Of a stretch of 64,000 nucleotides of DNA, positions 7,859 through 16,642 are shown piece by piece; position 1 is the stretch's first letter, and every line of letters starts with the position of its first letter. Where the stretch lies: positions 4,682,501 to 4,746,500 of the forward strand of contig NZ_CP109599.1 in the NCBI RefSeq assembly GCF_036231945.1, given 5' to 3'. A program made the position numbers and the translations under genes. Under the pieces are notes generated by a model. That model did not search any database, was not told the origin of the DNA, and worked only from the letters and a program-made list of their open reading frames with translations. Origin of the DNA: Streptomyces sp. NBC_01429 (GTDB taxonomy: Bacteria; Actinomycetota; Actinomycetes; Streptomycetales; Streptomycetaceae).

Positions 7859-9616
7859 GTGAGTCGGACGCTGGAACTACACGATGCCGGGGGTACCGCC
7901 GAGCAGTTCCTGGCTGATCAGCGGGTAGCAGCAGGGTATACCCGTCAGTCAAAGGCCAAGGCGGACAAATCGGAAGCGAGTCCGCGGGCGCAGGACGAGG
8001 CGACCGAAAGGAAGGCCCTGGAAAGGGGCTGCTCTTTCAAGGGGTATTACCGGGACATCGGCGTATCCGGATACGACCCGAACGCCGAGCGCAAGGGCTT
8101 CGACCGCTTGATGAGAGACTGCCGGGACGGTCTGATCCAAGAAATCGTCGTCTTCGATGTAACCCGTTTCTCGCGCCGCGAACCCAAGGACATGATTCCG
8201 GTCGTCCTGGAACTGTTCTCCCTCGGTGTCACCATCACGTCAGTGGCCGAGGGCCCGTTCACGCCGGACAAACCCACGGAACTCATGATGCTGATCCGCC
8301 GGTTGCAGGCCGCCTACCAGAGCAGCGAGAACAAGAGCGAGACGGCATCGGGAGCGAAGCGCGCGGCGGGGCGGTTCGGGGGCTGGACCGGCGGGACGCC
8401 TCCCTATGGCATGGAGAGCTACGCCGAACAGGCAACCCGGGTGATCGATGGTAAGCCGGTGACCATCACCACCAGATTTCTGCGCCCCACTCCCAAGTCC
8501 GACGACGGAACGGACCAGGGCGGCGTGGTCGTGTCGATGGTGGATCGAATCTTCGAGCATAAAGACAAGCCGTGGGACGGCAAGAAGAACGCGCACCCCG
8601 GATCGGTGAACTCGCTCACCACGTGGCTCAACCAGCGCCGAATCAAGACCCAGCAGGGAGGCTTGTGGCGTACGCCGACGGTCAAGCGTGTCCTGTCCGA
8701 CCCTCGGCTGGCAGGGTTCGCGGCCAAGACCGTCTACCGCACAGGCGCGGACGGCAGGCCGACGCGCACCGTCGACGGGTACCGCATCCTGCGTGACGAG
8801 CACGGTGATCCCCTCGTCATCGGGGAAGCTCTCATCCCGCCCGCCAGATGGTTCGAGCTACAGGAATGGCTGTCCGGACGGGGCCGCGGAAAAGGACTCA
8901 CCAGGGGTGAGTATCTGCTTACCGCCATGGAGCGGCTGGAGTGCGAGTGCGGGCGTCCCATGACGGGATCCCCGCGCATCTACAAATGCTGCCGGCCGTC
9001 GGGTGTTGTGGAGCCCGGTCAGCACGAGGGCGGTAACTCGATCAGCCAGGACGCATTGGACGACCACGTCGCCCGCCGCGTTCTGGAGGTGATTCTCGGT
9101 GCCTCGGACAGCCCCGAAACACGGGACATCATCACGGAAGCCACCCTGCGATACGCGGAATTCTCGGAAGACCCGAGCATTCGTGGTGAGCGTGCGTCCC
9201 TCGTGAGTGCGAGGGCCGTGGTCACGCGGTCGATGGAGAGGCTGTACGACGACCTGAATTCCGGGATCTACGACGGCCCCGTCGGACGTGCGCGTTTCCG
9301 GGACGAGAAAGAACAACTGGAGATCCTTCTGGAATCCCTCGGCCGTCGCCTCGTCGAAGTGGGGTGCCCGGAGCTTCCCGCGCTTCCACTGGAGGAGTGG
9401 GGCGACGCCGGTCATGAGGATCCGATCGGACAGGAGTCGTGGTGGGGACGCGCGACGGTCGCTGAACGGCGCACGCTCGTGAAGCTCTTCGTGGACAAGA
9501 TCGTCGTCACGAAGGCCACGTACCGGGGAGGCACGGCGCGCGCATGCCGTGCGGAAGAGCGCGTCACGGTGACCATGGCCTCCGCCGGGCCGACCTCGGA
9601 GGGGAACGGCGCCTGA
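7859..9616 (+). CDS. Large serine recombinase (site-specific integrase)
   Basis: 585 residues, the size of phage-type large serine integrases. The resolvase catalytic domain (about 24-170) has the nucleophile in YTRQSK (Ser31) and the active-site arginines in VFDVTRFSRR. A recombinase DNA-binding domain follows (about 185-330), then a zinc-ribbon-like segment with CEC at 362-364 and CC at 377-378, and a C-terminal helical/coiled-coil region (about 420-520). The GTG start follows GGGG weakly; translation may be nearly leaderless. Codon use is less GC3-biased than its neighbours, which suggests horizontal origin. The gene appears intact, but no other mobile-element genes flank it: hemL lies immediately downstream. 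It may be a very small integrated element or a stranded recombinase. Confidence 0.9.
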   Translation: MSRTLELHDAGGTAEQFLADQRVAAGYTRQSKAKADKSEASPRAQDEATERKALERGCSFKGYYRDIGVSGYDPNAERKGFDRLMRDCRDGLIQEIVVFDVTRFSRREPKDMIPVVLELFSLGVTITSVAEGPFTPDKPTELMMLIRRLQAAYQSSENKSETASGAKRAAGRFGGWTGGTPPYGMESYAEQATRVIDGKPVTITTRFLRPTPKSDDGTDQGGVVVSMVDRIFEHKDKPWDGKKNAHPGSVNSLTTWLNQRRIKTQQGGLWRTPTVKRVLSDPRLAGFAAKTVYRTGADGRPTRTVDGYRILRDEHGDPLVIGEALIPPARWFELQEWLSGRGRGKGLTRGEYLLTAMERLECECGRPMTGSPRIYKCCRPSGVVEPGQHEGGNSISQDALDDHVARRVLEVILGASDSPETRDIITEATLRYAEFSEDPSIRGERASLVSARAVVTRSMERLYDDLNSGIYDGPVGRARFRDEKEQLEILLESLGRRLVEVGCPELPALPLEEWGDAGHEDPIGQESWWGRATVAERRTLVKLFVDKIVVTKATYRGGTARACRAEERVTVTMASAGPTSEGNGA

Positions 9617-9692
9617 CCGCACAGCCAAGGAGGGTCGGCAGCGGTACCGCCGCCGAGCGAGGCCGACCAGCGGGGCCCCTGTCCGCTCGCAC

Positions 9693-9728
9693 GCCCCGGT
9701 CATCCTCGCGGGGGTGACCGGGGCTTTT
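9693..9728 (+). terminator. Rho-independent terminator after serine recombinase
   Basis: Perfect 10-bp stem GCCCCGGTCA / TGACCGGGGC with a 12-nt loop, followed by TTTT. It insulates hemL from recombinase transcription. Confidence 0.85.
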
Positions 9729-9785
9729 GCGTGCCTCCCCTACGCTGGACGGGTTCACACTCCCGACGCGAGGGATCCGCAGGTC

Positions 9786-11117
9786 ATGAGCAAACCCCCT
9801 TATCGATATGACGCACCCGTTTCGCAGGCACTCTTCGACCGCGCGGCCCTCGTGACGCCCGGCGGCGTGAACTCTCCCGTCCGCGCCTTCAACGCGGTCG
9901 GTGGCACGCCCCGGTTCATGGTGTCCGGTAACGGTCCCTACCTCACCGATGCGGACGGTCGCGAATACGTCGACCTCGTCTGTTCCTGGGGTCCGATGAT
10001 TCTTGGTCATTCCCGCCCGGAAGTGATCGAGGCCGTCCAGGCCGCGGTCGCCCGCGGTACGTCCTTCGGTACGCCGGGTGAGGGCGAGGTCGCGCTCGCC
10101 GAGGAGATGGTGGCGCGGATCGCGCCCCTCGACCAGGTGCGGCTCGTGTCGTCCGGTACCGAGGCGACCATGTCCGCGATCCGGCTGGCCCGCGGCTTCA
10201 CCGGGCGGGCCAAGATCGTGAAGTTCGCCGGCTGCTACCACGGCCACGTCGACGCGCTGCTCGCCGCCGCCGGGTCCGGGGTCGCGACGTTCGGGCTGCC
10301 CGACACCCCCGGGGTGACCGGCGCGCAGGCGGGGGACACGATCGTCCTGCCGTACAACGACCCCGAAGCGGTACGCGCCGCCTTCGCCGCGCACCCGGGC
10401 GAGATCGCCTGCGTGATCACCGAGGCGTCGCCGGGCAACATGGGCGTCGTACCGCCGAGGGACGGGTTCAACGCCGGGCTCAAGGAGATCTGCGCCGCCG
10501 ACGGCGCGCTCTACATCTCCGACGAGGTGATGACCGGATTCCGTACCTCGAAGGCCGGCTGGTACGGGATCGACGGCGTCGAGCCCGACCTGATGACCTT
10601 CGGCAAGGTGATGGGGGGCGGCTTCCCGGCCGCCGCGTTCGGCGGCCGCGCCGACGTCATGGGCCGGCTCGCGCCGGTGGGCCCCGTCTACCAGGCCGGC
10701 ACGCTCTCCGGTAACCCGGTCGCGACCGCCGCGGGCCTCGCGCAGCTGCGGCTGCTCGACGACGCGGCGTACGCCACGGTCGACGCGGTGTCGAGCGAGA
10801 TCCAGGGGCTGGTGACGGAGGCGCTCGCCAAGGAGGGCGTGGCGCACCGCGTGCAGACGGCGAGCAACATGTTCTCCGTCTTCTTCACGGCCGACGAGGT
10901 GCGCGACTACGACGACGCCAAGAAGCAGGAGTCGTTCCGCTTCACCCCCTTCTTCCACTCGATGCTCGCCGACGGCGTCTACCTGCCGCCGTCGTCCTTC
11001 GAGTCCTGGTTCGTCTCCACCGCGCACGACGAGCGCGCGGTCGAGCGGATCGCCGCCGCCCTGCCCGCCGCCGCCCGCGCCGCGGCCCAAGCCACCGAGC
11101 CGGAGAACGCCGCATGA
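9786..11117 (+). CDS. hemL: Glutamate-1-semialdehyde 2,1-aminomutase
   Basis: 443 residues. PLP enzyme that converts glutamate-1-semialdehyde to 5-aminolevulinate in the C5 route to haem and other tetrapyrroles, in the cytosol. Conserved segments include TPGGVNSPVRAF at the N-terminus, SGTEATMSAIRLARGFTGR, CYHGHVD, and the PLP-lysine motif FGKVMGGGFPAAAFGG (Lys274). The ATG at 9786 is chosen because it gives the family N-terminus (SKPPYRYDAPVSQALFDRA); an upstream in-frame GTG at 9714 lies in the preceding terminator. The stop overlaps the following phosphatase gene by 4 bp (ATGA), so the two are translationally coupled. Confidence 0.96.
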   Translation: MSKPPYRYDAPVSQALFDRAALVTPGGVNSPVRAFNAVGGTPRFMVSGNGPYLTDADGREYVDLVCSWGPMILGHSRPEVIEAVQAAVARGTSFGTPGEGEVALAEEMVARIAPLDQVRLVSSGTEATMSAIRLARGFTGRAKIVKFAGCYHGHVDALLAAAGSGVATFGLPDTPGVTGAQAGDTIVLPYNDPEAVRAAFAAHPGEIACVITEASPGNMGVVPPRDGFNAGLKEICAADGALYISDEVMTGFRTSKAGWYGIDGVEPDLMTFGKVMGGGFPAAAFGGRADVMGRLAPVGPVYQAGTLSGNPVATAAGLAQLRLLDDAAYATVDAVSSEIQGLVTEALAKEGVAHRVQTASNMFSVFFTADEVRDYDDAKKQESFRFTPFFHSMLADGVYLPPSSFESWFVSTAHDERAVERIAAALPAAARAAAQATEPENAA

Positions 11118-11815
11118 GTGCCACCAGTGCCCAGAGCGCCCAGAGCGAGATGACCGTCGTCCACCTGATGCGCCACGGTGAGGTGCACAACCCCGAGGGC
11201 GTGCTGTACGGGAGACGCCCCGACTTCCACCTCTCCGAGCTGGGGGTACGGATGGCCGACCGGGTCGCCGAGCACCTCGCGGGCCGCGACATCACCCACG
11301 TCGTCGCCTCCCCGCTGGAGCGCGCCCAGGAGACGGCGGCCCCCCTCGCCAAGACCCACGGGCTCACCATCGAAACCGACGACCGGCTGATCGAGGCCGC
11401 GAACGTCTTCGAGGGCAAGACCTTCGGCGTCGGTGACGGCGCGCTGCGTCAGCCGGCGAACTGGAAGTACCTCACCAACCCGTTCCGGCCGTCCTGGGGC
11501 GAGCCGTACATCGATCAGGTCGTACGGATGATGGGCGCGCTGACCGCCGCCCGCGACGCCGCCCGGGGACACGAGGCGGTCTGCGTCAGCCACCAGCTGC
11601 CGATCTGGATCGTGCGGAGCTTCGTCGAGCGGCGCCGGCTGTGGCACGACCCGAGGCGGCGGCAGTGCTCGCTCGCTTCCCTGACCAGCTTCACCTACCG
11701 GGGCAACAAGATCGTCTCCGTCGGCTACTCCGAGCCGGCCCGCGATCTGGTGCCCGCCCATCTCCTGCCGGGCGCGCGGCCCGTGAAGGGCGGGGCCAAA
11801 GCCTTCGGCGCGTGA
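11114..11815 (+). CDS. Histidine phosphatase (phosphoglycerate mutase-like)
   Basis: 233 residues. The RHG box (LMRHGEV, with the phospho-accepting His21) and the second-half motif SPLERAQETAAPL, followed by a distal His (CVSHQLPI), define the histidine phosphatase superfamily. The substrate cannot be deduced; a broad-specificity phosphatase is more likely than a true phosphoglycerate mutase, because the mutase insert regions are not evident. ATGA overlap with hemL. An internal ATG at residue 13 (MTVVHLMRHG) is an alternative start. Confidence 0.88.
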   Translation: MSATSAQSAQSEMTVVHLMRHGEVHNPEGVLYGRRPDFHLSELGVRMADRVAEHLAGRDITHVVASPLERAQETAAPLAKTHGLTIETDDRLIEAANVFEGKTFGVGDGALRQPANWKYLTNPFRPSWGEPYIDQVVRMMGALTAARDAARGHEAVCVSHQLPIWIVRSFVERRRLWHDPRRRQCSLASLTSFTYRGNKIVSVGYSEPARDLVPAHLLPGARPVKGGAKAFGA

Positions 11816-12061
11816 CCGCCCCGCCCCTCGGGGGGCGCTCGCGACCGTGACGACAGCACGACATCCGGTCAGCGCGACAGCAGGTCAACCAACCCCTGTG
11901 ATCGTTTCTGTCGCATCTCGAAGACTTTTGTCACAGCTGTCGTTACATCAGTAAAAGTATGACAAGTACTGGAACCTCCGTGTTCGCTACGTCATCTCAT
12001 GTATTGCCGCTTGTAAGACTTATATGAGCGGCATACGTGTAAGCGAGCGCGAAGGAGCGGT

Positions 12062-13306
12062 ATGCGCGACATCAGCCGAAGGGGTCTGCTCGGAGCGGGC
12101 ATCGGAGCGGCGGCGGCGTTCGGACTCGCCGCCTGCTCCACCGCGGAGAGCAAGCCAGGTCGCCCGGACGCGGCGAAGGGCGGCAGCGGGGGCCCGACGG
12201 ACGGTGCGAGTCCCAAGGGCGAGGACGCCCGCCTCATCGGTGACGGTTCCACCTCCGACACCGGAAAGCAGCCGCACCAGCCGTCCGCGCCGGTCCGGCT
12301 GGAGCCGGGGCAGACCCCGCCGCAGTTCGTGATCTTCTCCTGGGACGGCGCGGGCGAGGTCGGGAACGGTCTCTTCCCGCGCTTCCTGGAACTCGCCAAG
12401 GACCACGACGCGGCGATGACCTTCTTCCTCTCGGGCATCTACCTCCTGCCGGAGTCGAAGAAGACCCTCTACCGCCCGCCCAACAACCCCGTCGGCGCGT
12501 CCGACATCGGGTACCTCACCGACGCGCACATCAAGGACACCCTCAAGAACGTCCGGCAGGCGTGGCTGGACGGCCACGAGATCGGCACGCACTTCAACGG
12601 GCACTTCTGCGGCGGCTCCGGCACGGTCGGCAACTGGACACCGGCCCAGTGGCAGAGCGAGATCGACCAGGCCGTCTCCTTCGTCACCGAGTGGCGTACG
12701 AACACGGGCTGGACCGATCTCGACCCGCTGCCCTTCGACTACCGCAAGGAACTGACCGGCGGCCGTACGCCCTGCCTGCTCGGCCAGGAGAACCTGCTGC
12801 CGACGGCGAAGAAGCTGGGCTGGCGCTACGACGCCAGCTCGCCCGGCGGCACCCAGATCTGGCCGTCCAAGCTGAACGGCGTCTGGAACTTCCCGCTCCA
12901 GGCGGTGCCGTTCCCCGGCCACGGCTTCGAAGTCCTCTCCATGGACTACAACATGCTCGCCAACCAGTCGAAGAACTCGACCAACGGCATGACCTCGCGG
13001 TACGCGGAGTGGCGCGAGCAGGCCGCCGGGGCCTATCTGGCCGGTTTCGACCGGGCGTACGAGTCGAACCGCGCGCCGTTCTTCATCGGCAACCACTTCG
13101 AGCAGTGGAACGGCGGGATCTACATGGACGCCGTCGAGGAGGCGCTGAAGAAGATCGCGGGCAAGAAGGACGTACGGCTGGTGTCGTTCCGCCAGTTCAC
13201 CGACTGGCTCGACGCCCAGGACCCCGCCGTCGTCGAGAAGCTCCGCACCCTGAACCCGGGACAGGCCCCCGACGGCGGCTGGAACTCCTTCTTCAAGACC
13301 GCCTGA
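12062..13306 (+). CDS. Polysaccharide deacetylase-like lipoprotein
   Basis: 414 residues. The N-terminus combines a twin-arginine-like motif (SRRGLLGAG) with a lipobox (LAAC, Cys near 21), so it is likely a Tat-exported lipoprotein. A deacetylase-like fold follows: FVIFSWDGAGE (metal-binding Asp region), EIGTHFNGHFCG (His pair), and a C-terminal FFIGNHFEQWNGGIY segment. It probably acts on a cell-surface glycan, though catalysis is not certain. AAGGAGCGGT precedes the ATG. The 246-bp gap upstream is relatively AT-rich and must hold the promoter; no specific operator was recognised. Likely monocistronic. Confidence 0.82.
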   Translation: MRDISRRGLLGAGIGAAAAFGLAACSTAESKPGRPDAAKGGSGGPTDGASPKGEDARLIGDGSTSDTGKQPHQPSAPVRLEPGQTPPQFVIFSWDGAGEVGNGLFPRFLELAKDHDAAMTFFLSGIYLLPESKKTLYRPPNNPVGASDIGYLTDAHIKDTLKNVRQAWLDGHEIGTHFNGHFCGGSGTVGNWTPAQWQSEIDQAVSFVTEWRTNTGWTDLDPLPFDYRKELTGGRTPCLLGQENLLPTAKKLGWRYDASSPGGTQIWPSKLNGVWNFPLQAVPFPGHGFEVLSMDYNMLANQSKNSTNGMTSRYAEWREQAAGAYLAGFDRAYESNRAPFFIGNHFEQWNGGIYMDAVEEALKKIAGKKDVRLVSFRQFTDWLDAQDPAVVEKLRTLNPGQAPDGGWNSFFKTA

Positions 13307-13394
13307 CCACCGCCTGACCACCGTCTCTCCGGTCGCTCCGGCGGGATCAGGGGGGTGCGCAAGATCCGCGAAACGCCCATGCGAAACTTTTCAC

Positions 13395-14015
13395 ATGAAC
13401 TCAGGTCGCGCCCCCCGACGCCGCCCCGGCCGCCGTCCTCGCGCCATCCTGCCGGTCACGGCCGTCGTCGCCGCGCTGACGCTGTCGGCGTGCACGAGCG
13501 GCGGTAAGTCCGGGGGCGGCGGCGACACCAACTTCGTGACGAACGCCGGCGGCATCTCCACCGCCGCGGTCGCCGACCGCCGGCCGATCAACAAGATCGC
13601 GGGCGAGACCCTCGAAGGCGAGCAGTTCGACGTGGCCGACCTCAAGGGCAAGGTCGTCGTGCTGAACGTCTGGGGCTCGTGGTGCCCGCCCTGCCGCGCC
13701 GAGGCCCCGCACTTCGCCAAGGTCGCCAAGGAGACCGAGGCGGAGGGGGTCGCCTTCGTCGGGATCAACACCCGGGACCCGAACAAGGGCCCGGCGATCG
13801 CCTTCGAGAAGGACTACGGCGTCGCGTACCCGAGCCTGTACGACCCGACGGGCAAGCTGATTGTGAACGGCTTCCCCAAGGGCAGTCTCAACCCGCAGTC
13901 CATCCCCTCCACGATCGTGCTCGACCGGCAGGGGAAGATCGCGGCCCGCTCGTTGATGGCGCTCAACGAGGAGAAGCTGCGCAAGATGATCGACCCGCTG
14001 ATCGCGGAGAAGTGA
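13395..14015 (+). CDS. TlpA/ResA-like thioredoxin-fold lipoprotein
   Basis: 206 residues. A basic N-terminus, hydrophobic segment and lipobox (LSAC) give an outward-facing lipoprotein. The AhpC/TSA-type thioredoxin domain (about 60-200) has the redox motif WCPPC (Cys97, Cys100) and cis-Pro region SIPSTIVLDRQGKI. In System II cytochrome c maturation this protein reduces the apocytochrome CXXCH cysteines before haem attachment. It leads the tlpA-ccdA-resB-ccsB cluster. No Shine-Dalgarno is visible directly before the ATG, so a short-leader or leaderless transcript is possible. Confidence 0.9.
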   Translation: MNSGRAPRRRPGRRPRAILPVTAVVAALTLSACTSGGKSGGGGDTNFVTNAGGISTAAVADRRPINKIAGETLEGEQFDVADLKGKVVVLNVWGSWCPPCRAEAPHFAKVAKETEAEGVAFVGINTRDPNKGPAIAFEKDYGVAYPSLYDPTGKLIVNGFPKGSLNPQSIPSTIVLDRQGKIAARSLMALNEEKLRKMIDPLIAEK

Positions 14016-14061
14016 TGCGGTACGTACGGCCCGTACGCCCGGGGCGGGGCGCGCGGCACGC

Positions 14062-14820
14062 ATGCGCGCCGGGGCGCCCGGCATGAACCAGACGGTCTTC
14101 AGCGGAGCGCTCGCGCTCGCCTTCCCGATCGCGGTGCTGGGCGGCCTCGTCTCGTTCTTCTCGCCGTGCGTCCTGCCGCTCGTACCGGGCTACCTCTCGT
14201 ACGTCACCGGGGTCAGCGGCACCGATCTCGCGGACGCCAGACGCGGCCGGATGGTCGCGGGTGCCACGCTCTTCGTGGCCGGCTTCACGGCGGTCTTCGT
14301 GTCGGGCGGCGCGCTCTTCGGCTTCTTCGGCGCGACCCTCATGGAGTACCAGGGGGTCATCTCCAAGGTGCTCGGCGTGCTGATGATCCTCATGGGGCTC
14401 TTCTTCATGGGGCTCATGCCCTGGTTCACCCAGCGCGAATTCCGCCTCCACAAGCGGCCGGTGGGCGGCCTCGCCGGCGCCCCGCTGCTCGGAGTGATGT
14501 TCGGGGTGGGCTGGACGCCCTGTCTCGGGCCCACGCTCACCTCCGTCAACACCCTCGCGCTCAGCGAGGCGGACGCGGGCCGCGGCGCGATACTGATGGT
14601 CGCGTACTGCCTCGGCCTCGGCCTGCCGTTCGTGCTCGCCGCGGTGGCGTTCCGCAAGGCCCTGGGTGCCTTCGGCTGGGTCAAGCGCCACTACGCCTGG
14701 GTCATGCGCATCGGCGGCGGAATGATGATCGCGACCGGCCTGCTGCTGCTCACCGGCGCGTGGGACGTCATCGTGCAGCAGATGCAGACCTGGTCGAACG
14801 GCTTCACGGTAGGGATCTAG
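14062..14820 (+). CDS. ccdA: Cytochrome c biogenesis protein CcdA (DsbD-like)
   Basis: 252 residues with about six transmembrane helices. Conserved CcdA motifs: FFSPCVLPLVPGYLSYVTG near the N-terminus and GVGWTPCLGPTL near the middle, each carrying one of the two membrane cysteines that pass electrons from cytosolic thioredoxin to the extracytoplasmic TlpA-like protein. Two in-frame ATG codons (14062 and 14083) are possible; the first gives an N-terminal length closer to homologues. It lies 46 bp after the thioredoxin-like gene. Confidence 0.93.
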   Translation: MRAGAPGMNQTVFSGALALAFPIAVLGGLVSFFSPCVLPLVPGYLSYVTGVSGTDLADARRGRMVAGATLFVAGFTAVFVSGGALFGFFGATLMEYQGVISKVLGVLMILMGLFFMGLMPWFTQREFRLHKRPVGGLAGAPLLGVMFGVGWTPCLGPTLTSVNTLALSEADAGRGAILMVAYCLGLGLPFVLAAVAFRKALGAFGWVKRHYAWVMRIGGGMMIATGLLLLTGAWDVIVQQMQTWSNGFTVGI

Positions 14821-14824
14821 TTCC

Positions 14825-16642
14825 ATGAGCAAGGCTTCGACGAGCGACACCGGGCACGACGGCACGGATACGAGCCGGGGTGCGGATACGGGTACGGGCA
14901 AGGACAGCGGCATCGCCGGGGCCGCCGGCAGAACGGCCGGGTCCGTCGCCCGCGACGCCCGCGACGCGCGGGACGCCCGCGAACTCGGCGACGCCGGGTC
15001 CCAGCTCTCCACCGCCCCCCGCGAGGAGCGCGAGGAGACCGCCATCGGCGGCCCCACCCTCGGCGTCATCGGCTGGATCCGCTGGTTCTGGCGACAGCTC
15101 ACCTCCATGCGCGTGGCGCTGATCCTGCTCTTCCTGCTCTCCCTCGGCGCCATCCCCGGCTCCCTGATCCCGCAGAGCAGCGTGGACGAGCTGAAGGTCC
15201 AGGACTTCAAGGACCAGCACCAGACGCTCGCCCCGATCTACGACAAGCTCCAGCTCTTCCACGTCTACAGCTCGGTGTGGTTCTCCGCGATCTACATCCT
15301 GCTGTTCATCTCCCTGATCGGCTGCATCGTCCCGCGCACCTGGCAGTTCGTCGGCCAGCTGCGCGGCCGGCCGCCGGGCGCGCCCAAACGGCTCACCCGG
15401 CTGCCCGCGTACACCACCTGGCGCACGACGGCGGAGCCGGAGGCGGCCCGCGAGGCCGCGCTCGCGATGCTCAGGAAGCGCCGCTACCGCGCCCACACCG
15501 TCGGTGACGCCGTGGCCGCGGAGAAGGGCTACCTCCGCGAGGCGGGGAACCTGATCTTCCACATCTCGCTGATCGTGCTGCTCACCGCCTTCGCCACCGG
15601 ACAGCTGTTCAAGTCCGAGGGCGGCAAGCTGATCGTCGAGGGCGACGGCTTCTCCAACACCCTCACCCAGTACGACGACTTCAAGTCCGGCTCCCTGTTC
15701 GACACGGAGAACCTCGCACCGTTCAGCTTCGGCCTGGACAAGTTCACCGGGACGTACGAGCGCAGCGGGCCGCAGCTGGGGACCCCGCGCGTCTACCGGG
15801 CCGATGTCCACTACAGCGAGGGACCCGGCGGTACGGAGAAGAAGACGTCCATCGAGGTCAACAAGCCCCTCGTGGTCGACGGCTCGAAGGTCTACCTGAT
15901 CGGCCACGGGTACGCCCCCGTCGTCACCGTCAGGGACGGCAAGGGCGCGGTGGTCTTCAAGGGCGCCGTCCCGCTGCTGCCCATCGACAGCAACGTCTCC
16001 TCCACGGGCGCCATCAAGGTGATGGACGGCTACCGCGACAAGAACGGCAAGAAGGAGCAGCTCGGCTTCGCCGCGTTCTTCGTGCCGACCTACGGCGGCG
16101 GCGAGGGCGGCGCCACCACGATGTTCTCCCGGTTCCCCGCCCTCGACTTCCCGGTGCTCAACGTCGGCGCTTACCACGGTGACCTCGGCGTGGACGCCGG
16201 GCTGCCGCAGAACGTGTACCAGCTCAACACCCGCAAGATGAAGGCGTTCAAGGACTCCAAGGGCGAGGTCCTGAAGAAGACCCTGCTGCCGGGCGACAAG
16301 CTCACGCTGCCGGACGGCGCCGGATCCATCACCTTCGAGAAGGACGTCAAGGAGTGGGCCAGCTTCCAGATCTCGCACCAGCCGGGTGACGGCTGGGCGC
16401 TCGCCGGAGCGGTCGCCGCCATCGTCGGCCTCGCCGGTTCGCTCTTCATCCAGCGCCGCCGGATCTGGGTCCGTACGGTACGGGCCGCCGACGGCGTCAC
16501 CGTCGTGGAGATGGCGGGACTCGGCCGCAGCGAGTCCGCCAAGCTCCCCGAGGAACTGGCCGATCTGGCCTACACCCTCAATTCAGAGGCGCCCACCGCG
16601 CCTGATTCCGCAGAAGAGAATGCCGGAGGGGCCGAGAAGTGA
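14825..16642 (+). CDS. resB: Cytochrome c biogenesis protein ResB
   Basis: 605 residues. Together with CcsB/ResC it forms the System II haem export and ligation complex in the membrane. Transmembrane helices are seen at MRVALILLFLLSLGAIPGSL, SAIYILLFISLIGCIVP, LIFHISLIVLLTAF and WALAGAVAAIVGLAGSLF, with a large extracytoplasmic domain between the third and last. The first ~60 residues are a disordered cytosolic extension rich in Gly/Asp/Thr, with a short RDARDARDARE tandem repeat. Starts 4 nt after the ccdA stop and overlaps ccsB. Confidence 0.93.
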   Translation: MSKASTSDTGHDGTDTSRGADTGTGKDSGIAGAAGRTAGSVARDARDARDARELGDAGSQLSTAPREEREETAIGGPTLGVIGWIRWFWRQLTSMRVALILLFLLSLGAIPGSLIPQSSVDELKVQDFKDQHQTLAPIYDKLQLFHVYSSVWFSAIYILLFISLIGCIVPRTWQFVGQLRGRPPGAPKRLTRLPAYTTWRTTAEPEAAREAALAMLRKRRYRAHTVGDAVAAEKGYLREAGNLIFHISLIVLLTAFATGQLFKSEGGKLIVEGDGFSNTLTQYDDFKSGSLFDTENLAPFSFGLDKFTGTYERSGPQLGTPRVYRADVHYSEGPGGTEKKTSIEVNKPLVVDGSKVYLIGHGYAPVVTVRDGKGAVVFKGAVPLLPIDSNVSSTGAIKVMDGYRDKNGKKEQLGFAAFFVPTYGGGEGGATTMFSRFPALDFPVLNVGAYHGDLGVDAGLPQNVYQLNTRKMKAFKDSKGEVLKKTLLPGDKLTLPDGAGSITFEKDVKEWASFQISHQPGDGWALAGAVAAIVGLAGSLFIQRRRIWVRTVRAADGVTVVEMAGLGRSESAKLPEELADLAYTLNSEAPTAPDSAEENAGGAEK

